From contig JBDTVU010000009.1 in the NCBI GenBank assembly GCA_040007035.1, forward strand, positions 1-48,520: a stretch of DNA of 48,520 nt. Reading direction: 5' to 3'. The notes beneath the pieces were generated by a model that made no database searches, was not told the DNA's origin, and saw only the letters and a program-made list of their open reading frames with translations. This stretch comes from CAIWHR01 sp040007035. GTDB taxonomy: Bacteria; Pseudomonadota; Gammaproteobacteria; Burkholderiales; Casimicrobiaceae. Of the stretch, positions 26,256-34,365 are shown in pieces. The position numbers and the translations under genes are program-made. Position 1 is the stretch's first letter. Each line of letters opens with the position of its first letter.

Positions 26256-27947
26256 TCAGCGGGGGCCGAGCGCCGTCGCCGGCACGGGATTCGCGACTGC
26301 CGGCGGTCGCGTTGCCGCGGCCCCGCGCCGCACGGCGCGCGCGAGGATCAGCAGCGGCAGCACGCCGACCAGCACGATGGCGAGCGACGGCAGCGCCGCT
26401 TCGGCCAGCCGCTCGTCCTTCGCCAGTGTGTACGTCTGGGTGGCCAGCGTGTCGAAGTTGAACGGTCGCATCAGCAGCGTCGCCGGCAGTTCCTTCATCG
26501 TGTCGACGAACACCAGCAGGGCGGCCGCCGCCGCACTACGCGCCAGCAGTGGCGCGTGGACGCGCAGCAGCGTCCCGCCGGTGCTGGCGCCCAGGCCGCG
26601 CGCGGCCGCGTCCATGCTCGGCGTGATCCGGGCGAATCCGGGCTCGATGCCGTTCCACGCGACGGCGAAGTAGCGGACGAGGTACGCGTAGATCAGCGCG
26701 ACGACGGTGCCGGTGAGCAGCAGGCCGGCGTGAACGTCGAAGTGCCGCTGCAGCAGATCCGCGAGCCAGGCGTCGACGGCGCTGACTGGCAGCAACACGC
26801 CGACGGCGAGCACCGTGCCGGGCACCGCGTAGCCCAGCGCCAGCAGCCGGCTGGTGCCGCGCGTAGCCAGACCGGGAGCAAGACGCACCGCATAGGCGAC
26901 GACGACGGCGAAAGCGACGGCGAGCACCGCCGTCACCGCCGAGACGCGGAAGCTGTTCCACGCGAGTTCGGCGAAGCGCACGGCAGCCAGCGTCTCCGGC
27001 TCGGACAGCGCGAGCCGGCCGAGCAGGAACACCGGCAGCGCGAAGCCGACGACGATCGGCATCGCGCAGACCAGCGCCGCCAGCGCGCCGCGCCAGCCGT
27101 GCAGGCGCGGCCGCGGCGGCGCCAGGGTGCCGCGAGGACGCGCGCCGCCTGCGACACGCGCGGCGCCACGCGACCAGCGCTCGAGCAGGATCGCGCCGAC
27201 GACGAACGCGAGCAGCACCGCCGAGAGTTGCGCCGCGGCGACGCGGTCGCCGAGCGAGAACCACGCGCGGTAGATGCCGGTGGTGAACGTGTCGACGGAG
27301 AAATACGCAACCGTGCCGTAGTCGGCGAGCGTTTCCATCAGCGCCAGCGCGACGCCGCCGGCGATCGCCGGTCGCGCCAGCGGAAGATCGACCCGCCAGA
27401 ACGTCGCCCGCGCGTCGAGACCCAGCGTGCGCGCCGCTTCGTTGAGCGAGGCCGGCCGTTCGGCGAACGCCGTTCGCGCCAGCAGGTAGACGTACGGATA
27501 GAGCACGATGACGAACATCGCCGCAGCGCCGCCGAGCGAGCGCACGTCGGGGAACCAGTAGTCGCCGCGGCTCCAGCCGTAGGCGCTGCGCAATGCCGAT
27601 TGCACGGGCCCCGCGTACTCGAGCCAGTCGGTGTACGCGTACGCCATCACGTACGCCGGCATCGCCAGCGGCAGCAGCAGCGCCCATTCGAAGAAACGGG
27701 CGCCGGGAAAGCGCCGATGGGCGACCAGCCACGCGGTGACCGTGCCGCCGAACGCGACGCCGGCGCCGACCAGCGCGACCAGCGCCAGCGTGTTGCCGAC
27801 GAAGCGCGGCAGCACCGTTGCCGAGAGATGCGCCCACACGCCGCCTTGTCCGGGCGCGAGCCCGAGAACGAGCACCGCGGCGACCGGCAGCGCGGCCAGC
27901 GCAGCCAGCGCGACGGCGACCGCGACGAGCAGCCGTGCGCTACCCAT
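26256..27947 (-). CDS. Fe(3+) ABC transporter permease, fused double-domain (FbpB type)
   Basis: A 563-residue inner-membrane permease with two homologous halves and about twelve helices. Each half carries an EAA-type loop that docks the ATPase: ARTLGLDARATFWRVDLPLA with ARPAIAGGVALALMETLADY in the first, and ARGLGASTGGTLLRVHAPLL with DTMKELPATLLMRPFNFDTL in the second. The latter sequence is highly characteristic of ferric-iron permeases. The frame stays open upstream to 28445, but the first helix begins at MGSARLLVAV (27947). It converges with the binding-protein gene, their stops being 25 bases apart, so it must use its own promoter; a TATAAT on the minus strand at 28035-28030 is a candidate. 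Confidence 0.92.
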   Translation of the reverse strand: MGSARLLVAVAVALAALAALPVAAVLVLGLAPGQGGVWAHLSATVLPRFVGNTLALVALVGAGVAFGGTVTAWLVAHRRFPGARFFEWALLLPLAMPAYVMAYAYTDWLEYAGPVQSALRSAYGWSRGDYWFPDVRSLGGAAAMFVIVLYPYVYLLARTAFAERPASLNEAARTLGLDARATFWRVDLPLARPAIAGGVALALMETLADYGTVAYFSVDTFTTGIYRAWFSLGDRVAAAQLSAVLLAFVVGAILLERWSRGAARVAGGARPRGTLAPPRPRLHGWRGALAALVCAMPIVVGFALPVFLLGRLALSEPETLAAVRFAELAWNSFRVSAVTAVLAVAFAVVVAYAVRLAPGLATRGTSRLLALGYAVPGTVLAVGVLLPVSAVDAWLADLLQRHFDVHAGLLLTGTVVALIYAYLVRYFAVAWNGIEPGFARITPSMDAAARGLGASTGGTLLRVHAPLLARSAAAAALLVFVDTMKELPATLLMRPFNFDTLATQTYTLAKDERLAEAALPSLAIVLVGVLPLLILARAVRRGAAATRPPAVANPVPATALGPR

Positions 27948-28029
27948 TGCCGCCGCGCGTGGCGCGACACCCGGAACCCGGGCGCGGGCGGGACGGCCGG
28001 CAGGGGCGCGGGCAGCGGCGCATCGGTCG

Positions 28030-28035
28030 ATTATA
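28030..28035 (-). promoter_or_regulatory. Candidate -10 of the iron permease gene
   Basis: A perfect TATAAT on the minus strand about 83 bases before the permease ATG. No good -35 element was found at standard spacing, and no Fur box is visible nearby. Confidence 0.3.
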
Positions 28036-28094
28036 GACGGCGGGTGCGCACCCGGGTCGCCGCGACGGCGGGGCGTAATCGCGCTCTCCGCAGT

Positions 28095-28100
28095 TATAAT
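28095..28100 (+). promoter_or_regulatory. Candidate -10 of the surE operon
   Basis: A perfect TATAAT 46 bases before the surE ATG, followed by CGGAACACTCGCGCC. No convincing -35 hexamer is seen at 16-18 bases. Confidence 0.4.
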
Positions 28101-28146
28101 CGGAACACTCGCGCCGCGGCTGCCGGCGGACGCGGCGTCAACCTCG

Positions 28147-28887
28147 ATGCGCATCCTCCTTTCCAACGACGACGGATACTTCGCGCCCGGCCTCGAGCGG
28201 CTCGCAGCGGCGCTCGCCGCCCGTGCCGAGATCACCGTCGTCGCGCCCGAGCGCGATCGCAGCGGCGCGTCGAATTCGCTGACGCTCGACCGGCCGCTGA
28301 CGGTGCGGCGGGCGCCGAACGGCTTCCTGTTCGTCAACGGCACGCCGACCGACTGCGTGCACCTCGCCGTGACCGGCCTGCTCGAGCAACTGCCCGACAT
28401 GGTGATCTCGGGGATAAACCTCGGTGCCAACATGGGCGACGACACGATCTACTCGGGCACCGTGGCGGCGGCCACTGAAGGCTTCCTGCTCGGCATCCCG
28501 TCGATCGCGATTTCGCTCGCATCGAAGACGGCCAGCCACTTCGAGACCGCAGCGGCGATCGCGCTGGAACTCGTCGACCGTCACGCGGCGCGGCCGCTCG
28601 GCCCGTCGCTGCTCAATGTCAACGTCCCGGACGTCCCGCGCGACGCGCTCCGCGGCTACCGCCTCACCCGGCTCGGCCGCCGCCACAAGGCCGAGGATGT
28701 GATCAAGCAGAAGAGCCCGCGCGGCGAAACCGTCTACTGGGTCGGCGCCGCGGGGCCCGCGGCGGACGCCGGCGAGGGCACCGATTTTCACGCCGTCGAG
28801 CACGGCTACGCATCGGTCACGCCGTTGCAGATCGATCTCACCAACCGCGACCAGATGGCGCCGGTCGGGAACTGGTTGACGGCTTGA
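28147..28887 (+). CDS. surE: 5'/3'-nucleotidase SurE
   Basis: A 246-residue metal-dependent phosphatase acting on nucleoside monophosphates, linked to stationary-phase survival. The N-terminal MRILLSNDDGYFAPGL carries the metal-binding Asp pair. SGASNSLTLDRPL, NGTPTDCVHLAV and SGINLGANMGDDTIYSGTVA are all standard. The stretch preceding the ATG at 28147 is open but not family-like. It opens the conserved surE-pcm-nlpD-rpoS block. Confidence 0.96.
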   Translation: MRILLSNDDGYFAPGLERLAAALAARAEITVVAPERDRSGASNSLTLDRPLTVRRAPNGFLFVNGTPTDCVHLAVTGLLEQLPDMVISGINLGANMGDDTIYSGTVAAATEGFLLGIPSIAISLASKTASHFETAAAIALELVDRHAARPLGPSLLNVNVPDVPRDALRGYRLTRLGRRHKAEDVIKQKSPRGETVYWVGAAGPAADAGEGTDFHAVEHGYASVTPLQIDLTNRDQMAPVGNWLTA

Positions 28888-28892
28888 CCGGG

Positions 28893-28936
28893 CGCGCGGC
28901 GACGCGCGAGGGCAGACGCGCGGCGACGCGCGAGGG
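28893..28936 (+). repeat. Two tandem copies of a 20-base sequence with a 24-base period
   Basis: CGCGCGGCGACGCGCGAGGG occurs at 28893-28912 and again at 28917-28936. It lies between surE and the proposed pcm start. The second copy leads into the GAGGGGGAG ribosome binding site of pcm. The period is a multiple of three, so an upstream-extended reading frame stays open through both copies. Confidence 0.7.
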
Positions 28937-28946
28937 GGAGCAGGCG

Positions 28947-29630
28947 ATGGGGACGCTCGGCGGCCGGATGTCGGGCATCGGGATGACGTCCGAGCGCACC
29001 CGCGCGCGGATGATCGAGCGACTGCGCGAGCAGGGCGTCCGCGACGAAGTCGTGCTGGCGGCAATGAACGCCGTGCCGCGGCACATCTTCGTCGACGAGG
29101 CGCTCGCGAGCCGCGCGTACGAGGACACGCCGCTGCCGATCGGCAGCGGGCAGACGATTTCGCAGCCGTGGGTCGTCGCGCGGATGACCGAGCTTGCACG
29201 GGCGGGCGGAAAGCTCGGGCGGGTGCTGGAGATCGGCACCGGCTGCGGCTACCAGACGGCGGTGCTGGCGCACATCGCCGGCGAGGTCTACACGGTCGAG
29301 CGGATCGGCGCGCTCGTCGCCCGTGCGCGGCGCAACCTGCAGTCGCTGAAGCTGAAGAACATCCGGCTGAAGCACGGCGACGGCTCCGCCGACCTCGGTG
29401 AAGAACTCGCCGTCGATGCGATCATCGTGACCGCAGGCACGGCGCAGGTGCCGACGGCGCTGCTGAAATATCTGCAGCCCGGCGGACGGATGGTGCTGCC
29501 GCTCGCGACGCACGGCGAGTCCGGCGACGGCATCCAGCGGCTGACCGTGATCGAAGCGGCGCCCGGCGGCTACCGCGAGCAGACGCTCGATGCGGTAAGA
29601 TTTGTCCCGTTGCTGCCCGGCCTCGCGTGA
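28947..29630 (+). CDS. pcm: Protein-L-isoaspartate O-methyltransferase
   Basis: A 227-residue SAM-dependent repair enzyme for isomerised aspartyl residues in aged proteins. GSGQTISQPWVVARMTELA is the substrate-site motif, VLEIGTGCGYQTAVLAH the SAM-binding loop, and HGDGSADLGEE the later conserved segment. A TTG at 28884 overlapping the surE stop is in frame, but would place the 24-base tandem repeat in the protein. The GAGGGGGAG site six bases before ATG 28947 decides the start. nlpD follows, with a possible GTG overlapping the pcm stop. Confidence 0.94.
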   Translation: MGTLGGRMSGIGMTSERTRARMIERLREQGVRDEVVLAAMNAVPRHIFVDEALASRAYEDTPLPIGSGQTISQPWVVARMTELARAGGKLGRVLEIGTGCGYQTAVLAHIAGEVYTVERIGALVARARRNLQSLKLKNIRLKHGDGSADLGEELAVDAIIVTAGTAQVPTALLKYLQPGGRMVLPLATHGESGDGIQRLTVIEAAPGGYREQTLDAVRFVPLLPGLA

Positions 29631-29707
29631 GCGCAGGGGCAGCGTCCGCGCTGCCCTCGATGACGCCGCCACGACCCGATTCCGTTTTGCGTTCCGACCT
29701 CGCGACG

Positions 29708-30733
29708 ATGCTGCGCCAGCTTGCAGTCGCGGCGCTGATCGTCGTCGCCGCCGCCGGCTGCGCGACGCGCCAGCCTGCCCCGGTCGAGGAACGCACCACG
29801 CGGCCGGTGCGACCCGCGCCCGCGCCGCCGCCGGTTGCGACACCCGCACCGGAGCCCGACTGGCGTCCGCGCGAATACACGGTGAAGCGCGGCGACACGC
29901 TCCACAAACTTGCGCTGGATTTCGGCCTCGACTATCGCGACCTCGCGGCGTGGAACGGCATCGAGAACGTCAACCTGATCCGCGAAGGCCAGGTGCTGCG
30001 GATCGTCGCGCCCGGCGACAACGGGCCCGGCGCCGCCGGCGTCACCACCGCGCCGCTGAAGTCGATGCCGCCGCCACTGCCGGGCGATGCGAGGCCGCCG
30101 TCGTCCGGACCGGCAGCACCGCTCGTGGTGCCGGGGCCGCGCAACGCCGACAACTACAAGTCGCAGCCGAAGTCAGTGAAGGAGCCGTACTCGGAGCAGG
30201 CGTTGCGCGACGTCCAGCGCCTCGCCAGCGCGGCCCCGCCCTCGGTGCCCGTGCCAGCGCCGGAGCCCGTCGTCGTCGCGCGCGCCGAGCCGAAGCCCGC
30301 ACCCGAAGCAAAGCCGTCGCCGACCGACGCGAAACCGTCTGCTGCCGTCAGCGATGACGACGAGAAGCTGGACTGGATGTGGCCCGCCAAAGGCAAGCTC
30401 GTCACCGGCTTCTCGGACACGGCGAACCTGAAGGGCATCGACATCGCCGGCACGTCGGGACAGCCGGTTGTTGCCGGCGCCGCGGGCAAGGTCGTCTACG
30501 CGGGAACCGGGCTGCGCGGCTACGGCAAGCTCGTCATCATCAAGCACAACGGCACGTACCTGTCGGCGTACGCGCACAACCGCGACCTGCTGGTGAAGGA
30601 AGGGCAGCCGGTGACCCGCGGCCAGAAGATCGCCGAGATGGGCAACACCGACGCCGACCAGGTGAAGCTCCACTTCGAGATCCGCCGGCTCGGCAAGCCG
30701 ATGGATCCGCTGAAATATCTTCCGCCGGCGTGA
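29708..30733 (+). CDS. nlpD: NlpD-type LysM/M23 lipoprotein (amidase activator)
   Basis: An outer-membrane lipoprotein of about 341 residues. A short signal ends in a lipobox (LRQLAVAALIVVAAAGC). A LysM domain binds peptidoglycan (REYTVKRGDTLHKLALDFGL to EGQVLRIV). A Pro/Ala/Lys-rich linker follows, then a C-terminal LytM domain. The LytM metal ligands are degenerate: NLKGIDIAG lacks the first His, and VKLHFEIR has only one His of HxH. This is as in NlpD, which activates the amidase AmiC rather than cutting cell wall itself. An in-frame GTG at 29627 overlaps the pcm stop and would add 27 residues; I prefer ATG 29708 because it begins the lipoprotein signal. rpoS follows; in relatives its main promoter lies within nlpD. 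Confidence 0.92.
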   Translation: MLRQLAVAALIVVAAAGCATRQPAPVEERTTRPVRPAPAPPPVATPAPEPDWRPREYTVKRGDTLHKLALDFGLDYRDLAAWNGIENVNLIREGQVLRIVAPGDNGPGAAGVTTAPLKSMPPPLPGDARPPSSGPAAPLVVPGPRNADNYKSQPKSVKEPYSEQALRDVQRLASAAPPSVPVPAPEPVVVARAEPKPAPEAKPSPTDAKPSAAVSDDDEKLDWMWPAKGKLVTGFSDTANLKGIDIAGTSGQPVVAGAAGKVVYAGTGLRGYGKLVIIKHNGTYLSAYAHNRDLLVKEGQPVTRGQKIAEMGNTDADQVKLHFEIRRLGKPMDPLKYLPPA

Positions 30734-30778
30734 AAGCGCTGGCGGCACGAGTGGTTCGACCGGGAGAGTGACCGGCGC

Positions 30779-31834
30779 ATGACCCCGCCGCGGCGCGCGC
30801 GTGAGGATCTCGAACCGGACCTGCCGGGCATCGAGCACGCCGATCTGCCGCCGGGTGACGCCAATGAGGACGCCGACGCGCATGCCGAATCGGACTCGCC
30901 GGCGGGGCATCATGCCGACAACGGCGCGCCCGAGCCCGACCGCTGGACGCAGGAGCTGCCGCTCGAGGATCCCGCGCCGGGCCTCGGCGCGGACTTCGTC
31001 AACGACCTGACGCAGATCTACCTCAACGACATCGGCCAGCACCTGCTGCTGTCGGCCGACGAGGAGCTCGTGCTGGCGCGGGCGATGAAGGCCGGCGACT
31101 TCGCCGCGCGGCAGACGCTGATCGAGCGCAACCTGCGGCTCGTCGTCAGCATCGCCAAGCGCTACACCCATCGCGGCCTCGCGCTGCCCGACCTGATCGA
31201 GGAGGGCAACCTCGGGCTCATCCACGCGCTGGAGAAGTTCGATCCCGAACGCGGGTTCCGCTTCACGACCTACGCGACGTGGTGGATCCGGCAGTCGGTC
31301 GAGCGCGCGATCATGAGCCAGTCGCGGACGATCCGGTTGCCCGCGCACGTCGTGAAGGAGTTGAACGTCGTGCTGCGCGCGCTGCGCCATCTCGAGATGC
31401 ACGGCCCGGCCGAGGGCCGCGAGGCGTCGCTCGACGACGTCTCGCATCTTCTCGGCAAGCCGGTCGAGCAGGTGCGCAAGGTGCTGGGCTACAACGAGCA
31501 CGTCACTTCCCTCGACGCGCCGTACGACCGCAACGGCAGCGTCTCGATCAGCGAGGGTGTGGCCGACGACGGCGTGCTGGCGCCGGAACTGCTGCTGCAC
31601 AACAACGCGCTCGAAGCCTGGGTAAAGCAGTGGCTGGCCGAGTTGAGCGACCGCCAGCGCACGGTGATCGAGCGCCGTTACGGGCTGAACGGCTGCGACG
31701 TCGCCACGCTCGAGGAGCTCTCACGCGAGATCGGCGTCACCCGCGAGCGCGTCCGCCAGATCCAGGCGGAGGCGCTCGACAAGCTGCGCGCGCGGCTGAA
31801 GCGGCGCGGTCTCGACCGCGACGCGCTGTTGTAG
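30779..31834 (+). CDS. rpoS: RNA polymerase sigma factor RpoS
   Basis: A 351-residue stationary-phase and general-stress sigma factor. An acidic, low-complexity N-terminus (about residues 1-70) precedes region 1.2 (DLTQIYLNDIGQHLLLSADE). Region 2 includes RNLRLVVSIAKRYTHRGLAL, DLIEEGNLGLIHALEKFDPE and the -10-reading FRFTTYATWWIRQSVERAIM. Region 3 starts at TIRLPAHVVKELN, and region 4 carries the helix-turn-helix TLEELSREIGVTRERVRQIQ. The ATG at 30779 follows GGGAGAGTGA. Position behind nlpD is the conserved arrangement in beta- and gammaproteobacteria. It converges with the UDP-glucuronate decarboxylase gene 41 bases away. Confidence 0.96.
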   Translation: MTPPRRAREDLEPDLPGIEHADLPPGDANEDADAHAESDSPAGHHADNGAPEPDRWTQELPLEDPAPGLGADFVNDLTQIYLNDIGQHLLLSADEELVLARAMKAGDFAARQTLIERNLRLVVSIAKRYTHRGLALPDLIEEGNLGLIHALEKFDPERGFRFTTYATWWIRQSVERAIMSQSRTIRLPAHVVKELNVVLRALRHLEMHGPAEGREASLDDVSHLLGKPVEQVRKVLGYNEHVTSLDAPYDRNGSVSISEGVADDGVLAPELLLHNNALEAWVKQWLAELSDRQRTVIERRYGLNGCDVATLEELSREIGVTRERVRQIQAEALDKLRARLKRRGLDRDALL

Positions 31835-31875
31835 GACGGGATCGCGGACGGAGGCGGTCGGGTCCTAGGTTCCTG

Positions 31876-32847
31876 CTATCGGCCGGCAACCTTCGTTCGG
31901 CCGAGCAGATTGTCGAAGTAATCGATCGTCCGGGCGAGGCCTTGATCCAGCGTCGTGTGCGGCTCCCAGCCGAGTTGCTCCCGGGCGAGGCCGATGTCCG
32001 GACAGCGTTGGGTCGGGTCGTCGCTCGGCAGCGGCTTGAACACGACTTCCGATCCGGAGCCCGTGAGCTCGACTACCTTCCGCGCCAGCTCGAGGATCGT
32101 GATTTCCACCGGATTGCCGAGATTCAGCGGGCCGGTGAGATCGTCCGGCGACGCCATGAATTTCAGGATGCCGTCGATGAGGTCGTCGACGTAGCAGAAC
32201 GACCGCGACTGGCTGCCGGTGCCGTGGAGGGTGAGCGGATTCCCCTGCAGCGCCTGGACGATGAAATTGGAGACGACCCGGCCGTCGTCGGGATGCATCC
32301 GCGGCCCGTAGGTGTTGAAGATACGCGCCACCTTGATGCTCAGGTTGTGCTGCCGCCGGTAGTCGAAGAACAGCGTTTCGGCGCAGCGCTTGCCTTCGTC
32401 ATAGCACGAGCGGATGCCGACCGGGTTGACCCGTCCCCAGTAGCTTTCCGTCTGCGGGTGGACCTCGGGATCGCCGTAGACCTCGCTGGTCGACGCCTGG
32501 AAGATCCGGCCCTTTACGCGTTTGGCCAACCCCAGCATGTTGATCGCGCCGTGGACGCTGGTCTTGGTCGTCGCCACCGGATCGAGCTGGTAGTGGACGG
32601 GCGACGCCGGGCAGGCGAGGTTGTAGATCTCGTCCACCTCGACGTACAGCGGAAAGGTCACGTCGTGGCGCATCAGCTCGAAGCCGGGCGCGTCCAGCAA
32701 ATGGGCGATGTTCGCCTTGGTGCCGGTGTAGAAATTGTCGACGCACAGCACGTCGTGCCCCTCGGCGACGAGCCTCTCGCAGAGGTACGAGCCGAGAAAT
32801 CCGGCGCCACCGGTGACCAGGATTCGCTTTCGCAACGGTGTTTTCAC
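31876..32847 (-). CDS. UDP-glucuronate decarboxylase (UDP-xylose synthase type) SDR protein
   Basis: A 323-residue extended short-chain dehydrogenase that converts UDP-glucuronate to UDP-xylose or the 4-keto intermediate. VTGGAGFLGSYLCERL is the NAD-binding fingerprint, VDNFYTGTKANIAHL the specificity loop, STSEVYGDPEVHPQ the catalytic Ser/Thr segment and YDEGKR the Tyr-x3-Lys pair. HDVTFPLYVEVDEIYNLACP and the RSFCYVDDLIDG segment are specific for UXS-type enzymes. It provides a sugar nucleotide for surface polysaccharide or glycolipid. The HpnB-like glycosyltransferase is divergent with 160 bases between; no larger polysaccharide cluster is in view. Confidence 0.92.
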   Translation of the reverse strand: MKTPLRKRILVTGGAGFLGSYLCERLVAEGHDVLCVDNFYTGTKANIAHLLDAPGFELMRHDVTFPLYVEVDEIYNLACPASPVHYQLDPVATTKTSVHGAINMLGLAKRVKGRIFQASTSEVYGDPEVHPQTESYWGRVNPVGIRSCYDEGKRCAETLFFDYRRQHNLSIKVARIFNTYGPRMHPDDGRVVSNFIVQALQGNPLTLHGTGSQSRSFCYVDDLIDGILKFMASPDDLTGPLNLGNPVEITILELARKVVELTGSGSEVVFKPLPSDDPTQRCPDIGLAREQLGWEPHTTLDQGLARTIDYFDNLLGRTKVAGR

Positions 32848-33007
32848 GGCAGGGTCCGGTTCAGGGTTCGGGTTGCGATCGCGTGGGTCGGCTCGCCGGG
32901 ATCTGCACGTTCGGCGTGCCGGGCCGGCGCAGCGGGCGGTGCAGGCTTTGGTATTCTTTCAGGGTGCAGGCGGTTCGTTCGCGCTGCGATGATCGCACGG
33001 AGCAGGC

Positions 33008-34303
33008 GTGTTGGCGATTCCGGATTGGCTGCTGCAGGTTCTCGGATGGACGCTCGGTGCAGGCGCGGCGACTTCCGCCGTGCTCTGGGCGCTGGTGTGG
33101 CTGGTCGTCCTGCAATCGACGCGGGCGGTGCCCACGCTGCGGCTCGGGCAGCGCCTGGCCGAGGCCGACCCGCCGACCGGGCGCGTCTGCGTCGTCATTC
33201 CCGCGCACAACGAGTCGCGGACGATCGCGGGACTCGTGCGGTCGCTGCGGGCGGAGACCTACCCGCAGTTCGACGTCGTGCTGGCGCTGGACCGATGCAC
33301 CGACGACACCGCAGCGGTCGCCCGCGCCGAGATCGCCGGCGACCCGCGCTTCGAGATCGTCGAGATCGGCGCTTGCCCGGACGACTGGGCCGGCAAGGTT
33401 CACGCCGCGCACTCGGGCGTCACCCGCGGGCGCGCGGCTGCACACGCCGGCCACCTTCTCTTCGCAGACGCCGACACCGTGTTCTCGCCGGGGTGCATCG
33501 CGGCGTCGCTGGCGATGATGCGGCAGCGTGAGCTGGATTTCCTCAGCCTGCTGAGCACGCTCATCTACGACAAGTGGTTCACCTGCGTCGTGCAGACGGC
33601 GGCAGCGCTCGAGCTGATGCGCCAGTATCCGCTCGCCCGCGCGAACGCGCGCACCGATCGACGCGCGTTCGCCAACGGGCAGTTCATGCTCTTCACGCGG
33701 GACGCCTACGACGCAGTCGGCGGGCACGCGGCGGTGAAGGCCGCGTTGCTGGAGGACATCGCCCTCGCGCGGCTGATCGAATCCCATCGCCGCAATGCGG
33801 GCGTATTCCTGGCGGCGGGACTGTTCCATTGCCGCATGTACGAGGACTGGCCCCGGTTCCGGCAAGGCTGGAAGCGGATCTACACCGAGGCGGCCAATCG
33901 CAAGTCGAGACGGCTATCGGTGTCGGCGCTGCGGATCCGCTGCCTCGGAACAGTCTTTCCGCTGTGGATGCTCGGCTGCGGAATGGTCGGCGCGATCGTC
34001 GTCGCACGCGACGCCCGGATGGGGTGGACGCTGGTGGCACTCGCGCTGGTGGCGACCACGTGCTGGCTCGGGGCGCTGATGCGGGTCTCGTCGCTCGCCG
34101 GCGCACCGGCCTGGACCGCGCCGTTGCACATCGTCGGCGCGTGGCTGACCGGCGGCGTGCTGAGCGAGGCCGCGCGCGATCTTCGATCACGCCGGCCCGT
34201 CAGTTGGGGCGGGCGCGAGTACGACCTCGGTGCCGACCAGGCAGCAACCGGTCGTCCCGCGGGCGAACGCAGGCCGACCAGCGGCTCGCGGACTCCGAAG
34301 TAG
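33008..34303 (+). CDS. Family 2 glycosyltransferase, HpnB-like
   Basis: A 431-residue membrane-bound glycosyltransferase. One N-terminal helix (about 8-35) is followed by a GT-A domain: VCVVIPAHNESRTIAGLVRS, VVLALDRCTDDT, the DxD motif in LLFADADTVFSPG, GQFMLFTRDAYDAVGGH, and the acidic LLEDIALARLI. FRQGWKRIYTEA stands in the usual Q-x-x-R-W position. Two or three C-terminal helices (about 315-390) and a polar tail complete it. The overall pattern is that of HpnB, the hopanoid-associated glycosyltransferase, but no squalene-hopene genes adjoin, so the acceptor is uncertain. The start is GTG 33008, with CGGAGC upstream. Confidence 0.82.
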   Translation: MLAIPDWLLQVLGWTLGAGAATSAVLWALVWLVVLQSTRAVPTLRLGQRLAEADPPTGRVCVVIPAHNESRTIAGLVRSLRAETYPQFDVVLALDRCTDDTAAVARAEIAGDPRFEIVEIGACPDDWAGKVHAAHSGVTRGRAAAHAGHLLFADADTVFSPGCIAASLAMMRQRELDFLSLLSTLIYDKWFTCVVQTAAALELMRQYPLARANARTDRRAFANGQFMLFTRDAYDAVGGHAAVKAALLEDIALARLIESHRRNAGVFLAAGLFHCRMYEDWPRFRQGWKRIYTEAANRKSRRLSVSALRIRCLGTVFPLWMLGCGMVGAIVVARDARMGWTLVALALVATTCWLGALMRVSSLAGAPAWTAPLHIVGAWLTGGVLSEAARDLRSRRPVSWGGREYDLGADQAATGRPAGERRPTSGSRTPK

Positions 34304-34365
34304 TCGCGACTGCAGGCGGTGCCGGAACGCGCGGATCGGCCAGCGTCGACTGCGACCGCCCGACG

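Noticed and set aside
29708..30733. NlpD with degenerate LytM ligands as a decayed gene
   Set aside because: Loss of the metal ligands is the normal state of NlpD/EnvC activators, and the gene is otherwise intact in its conserved place before rpoS.
31832..31867. TAGGAC/GTCCTA inverted repeat between rpoS and the convergent decarboxylase gene as a two-way terminator
   Set aside because: The arms are only six bases with a 24-base loop and no T-run follows on either strand.
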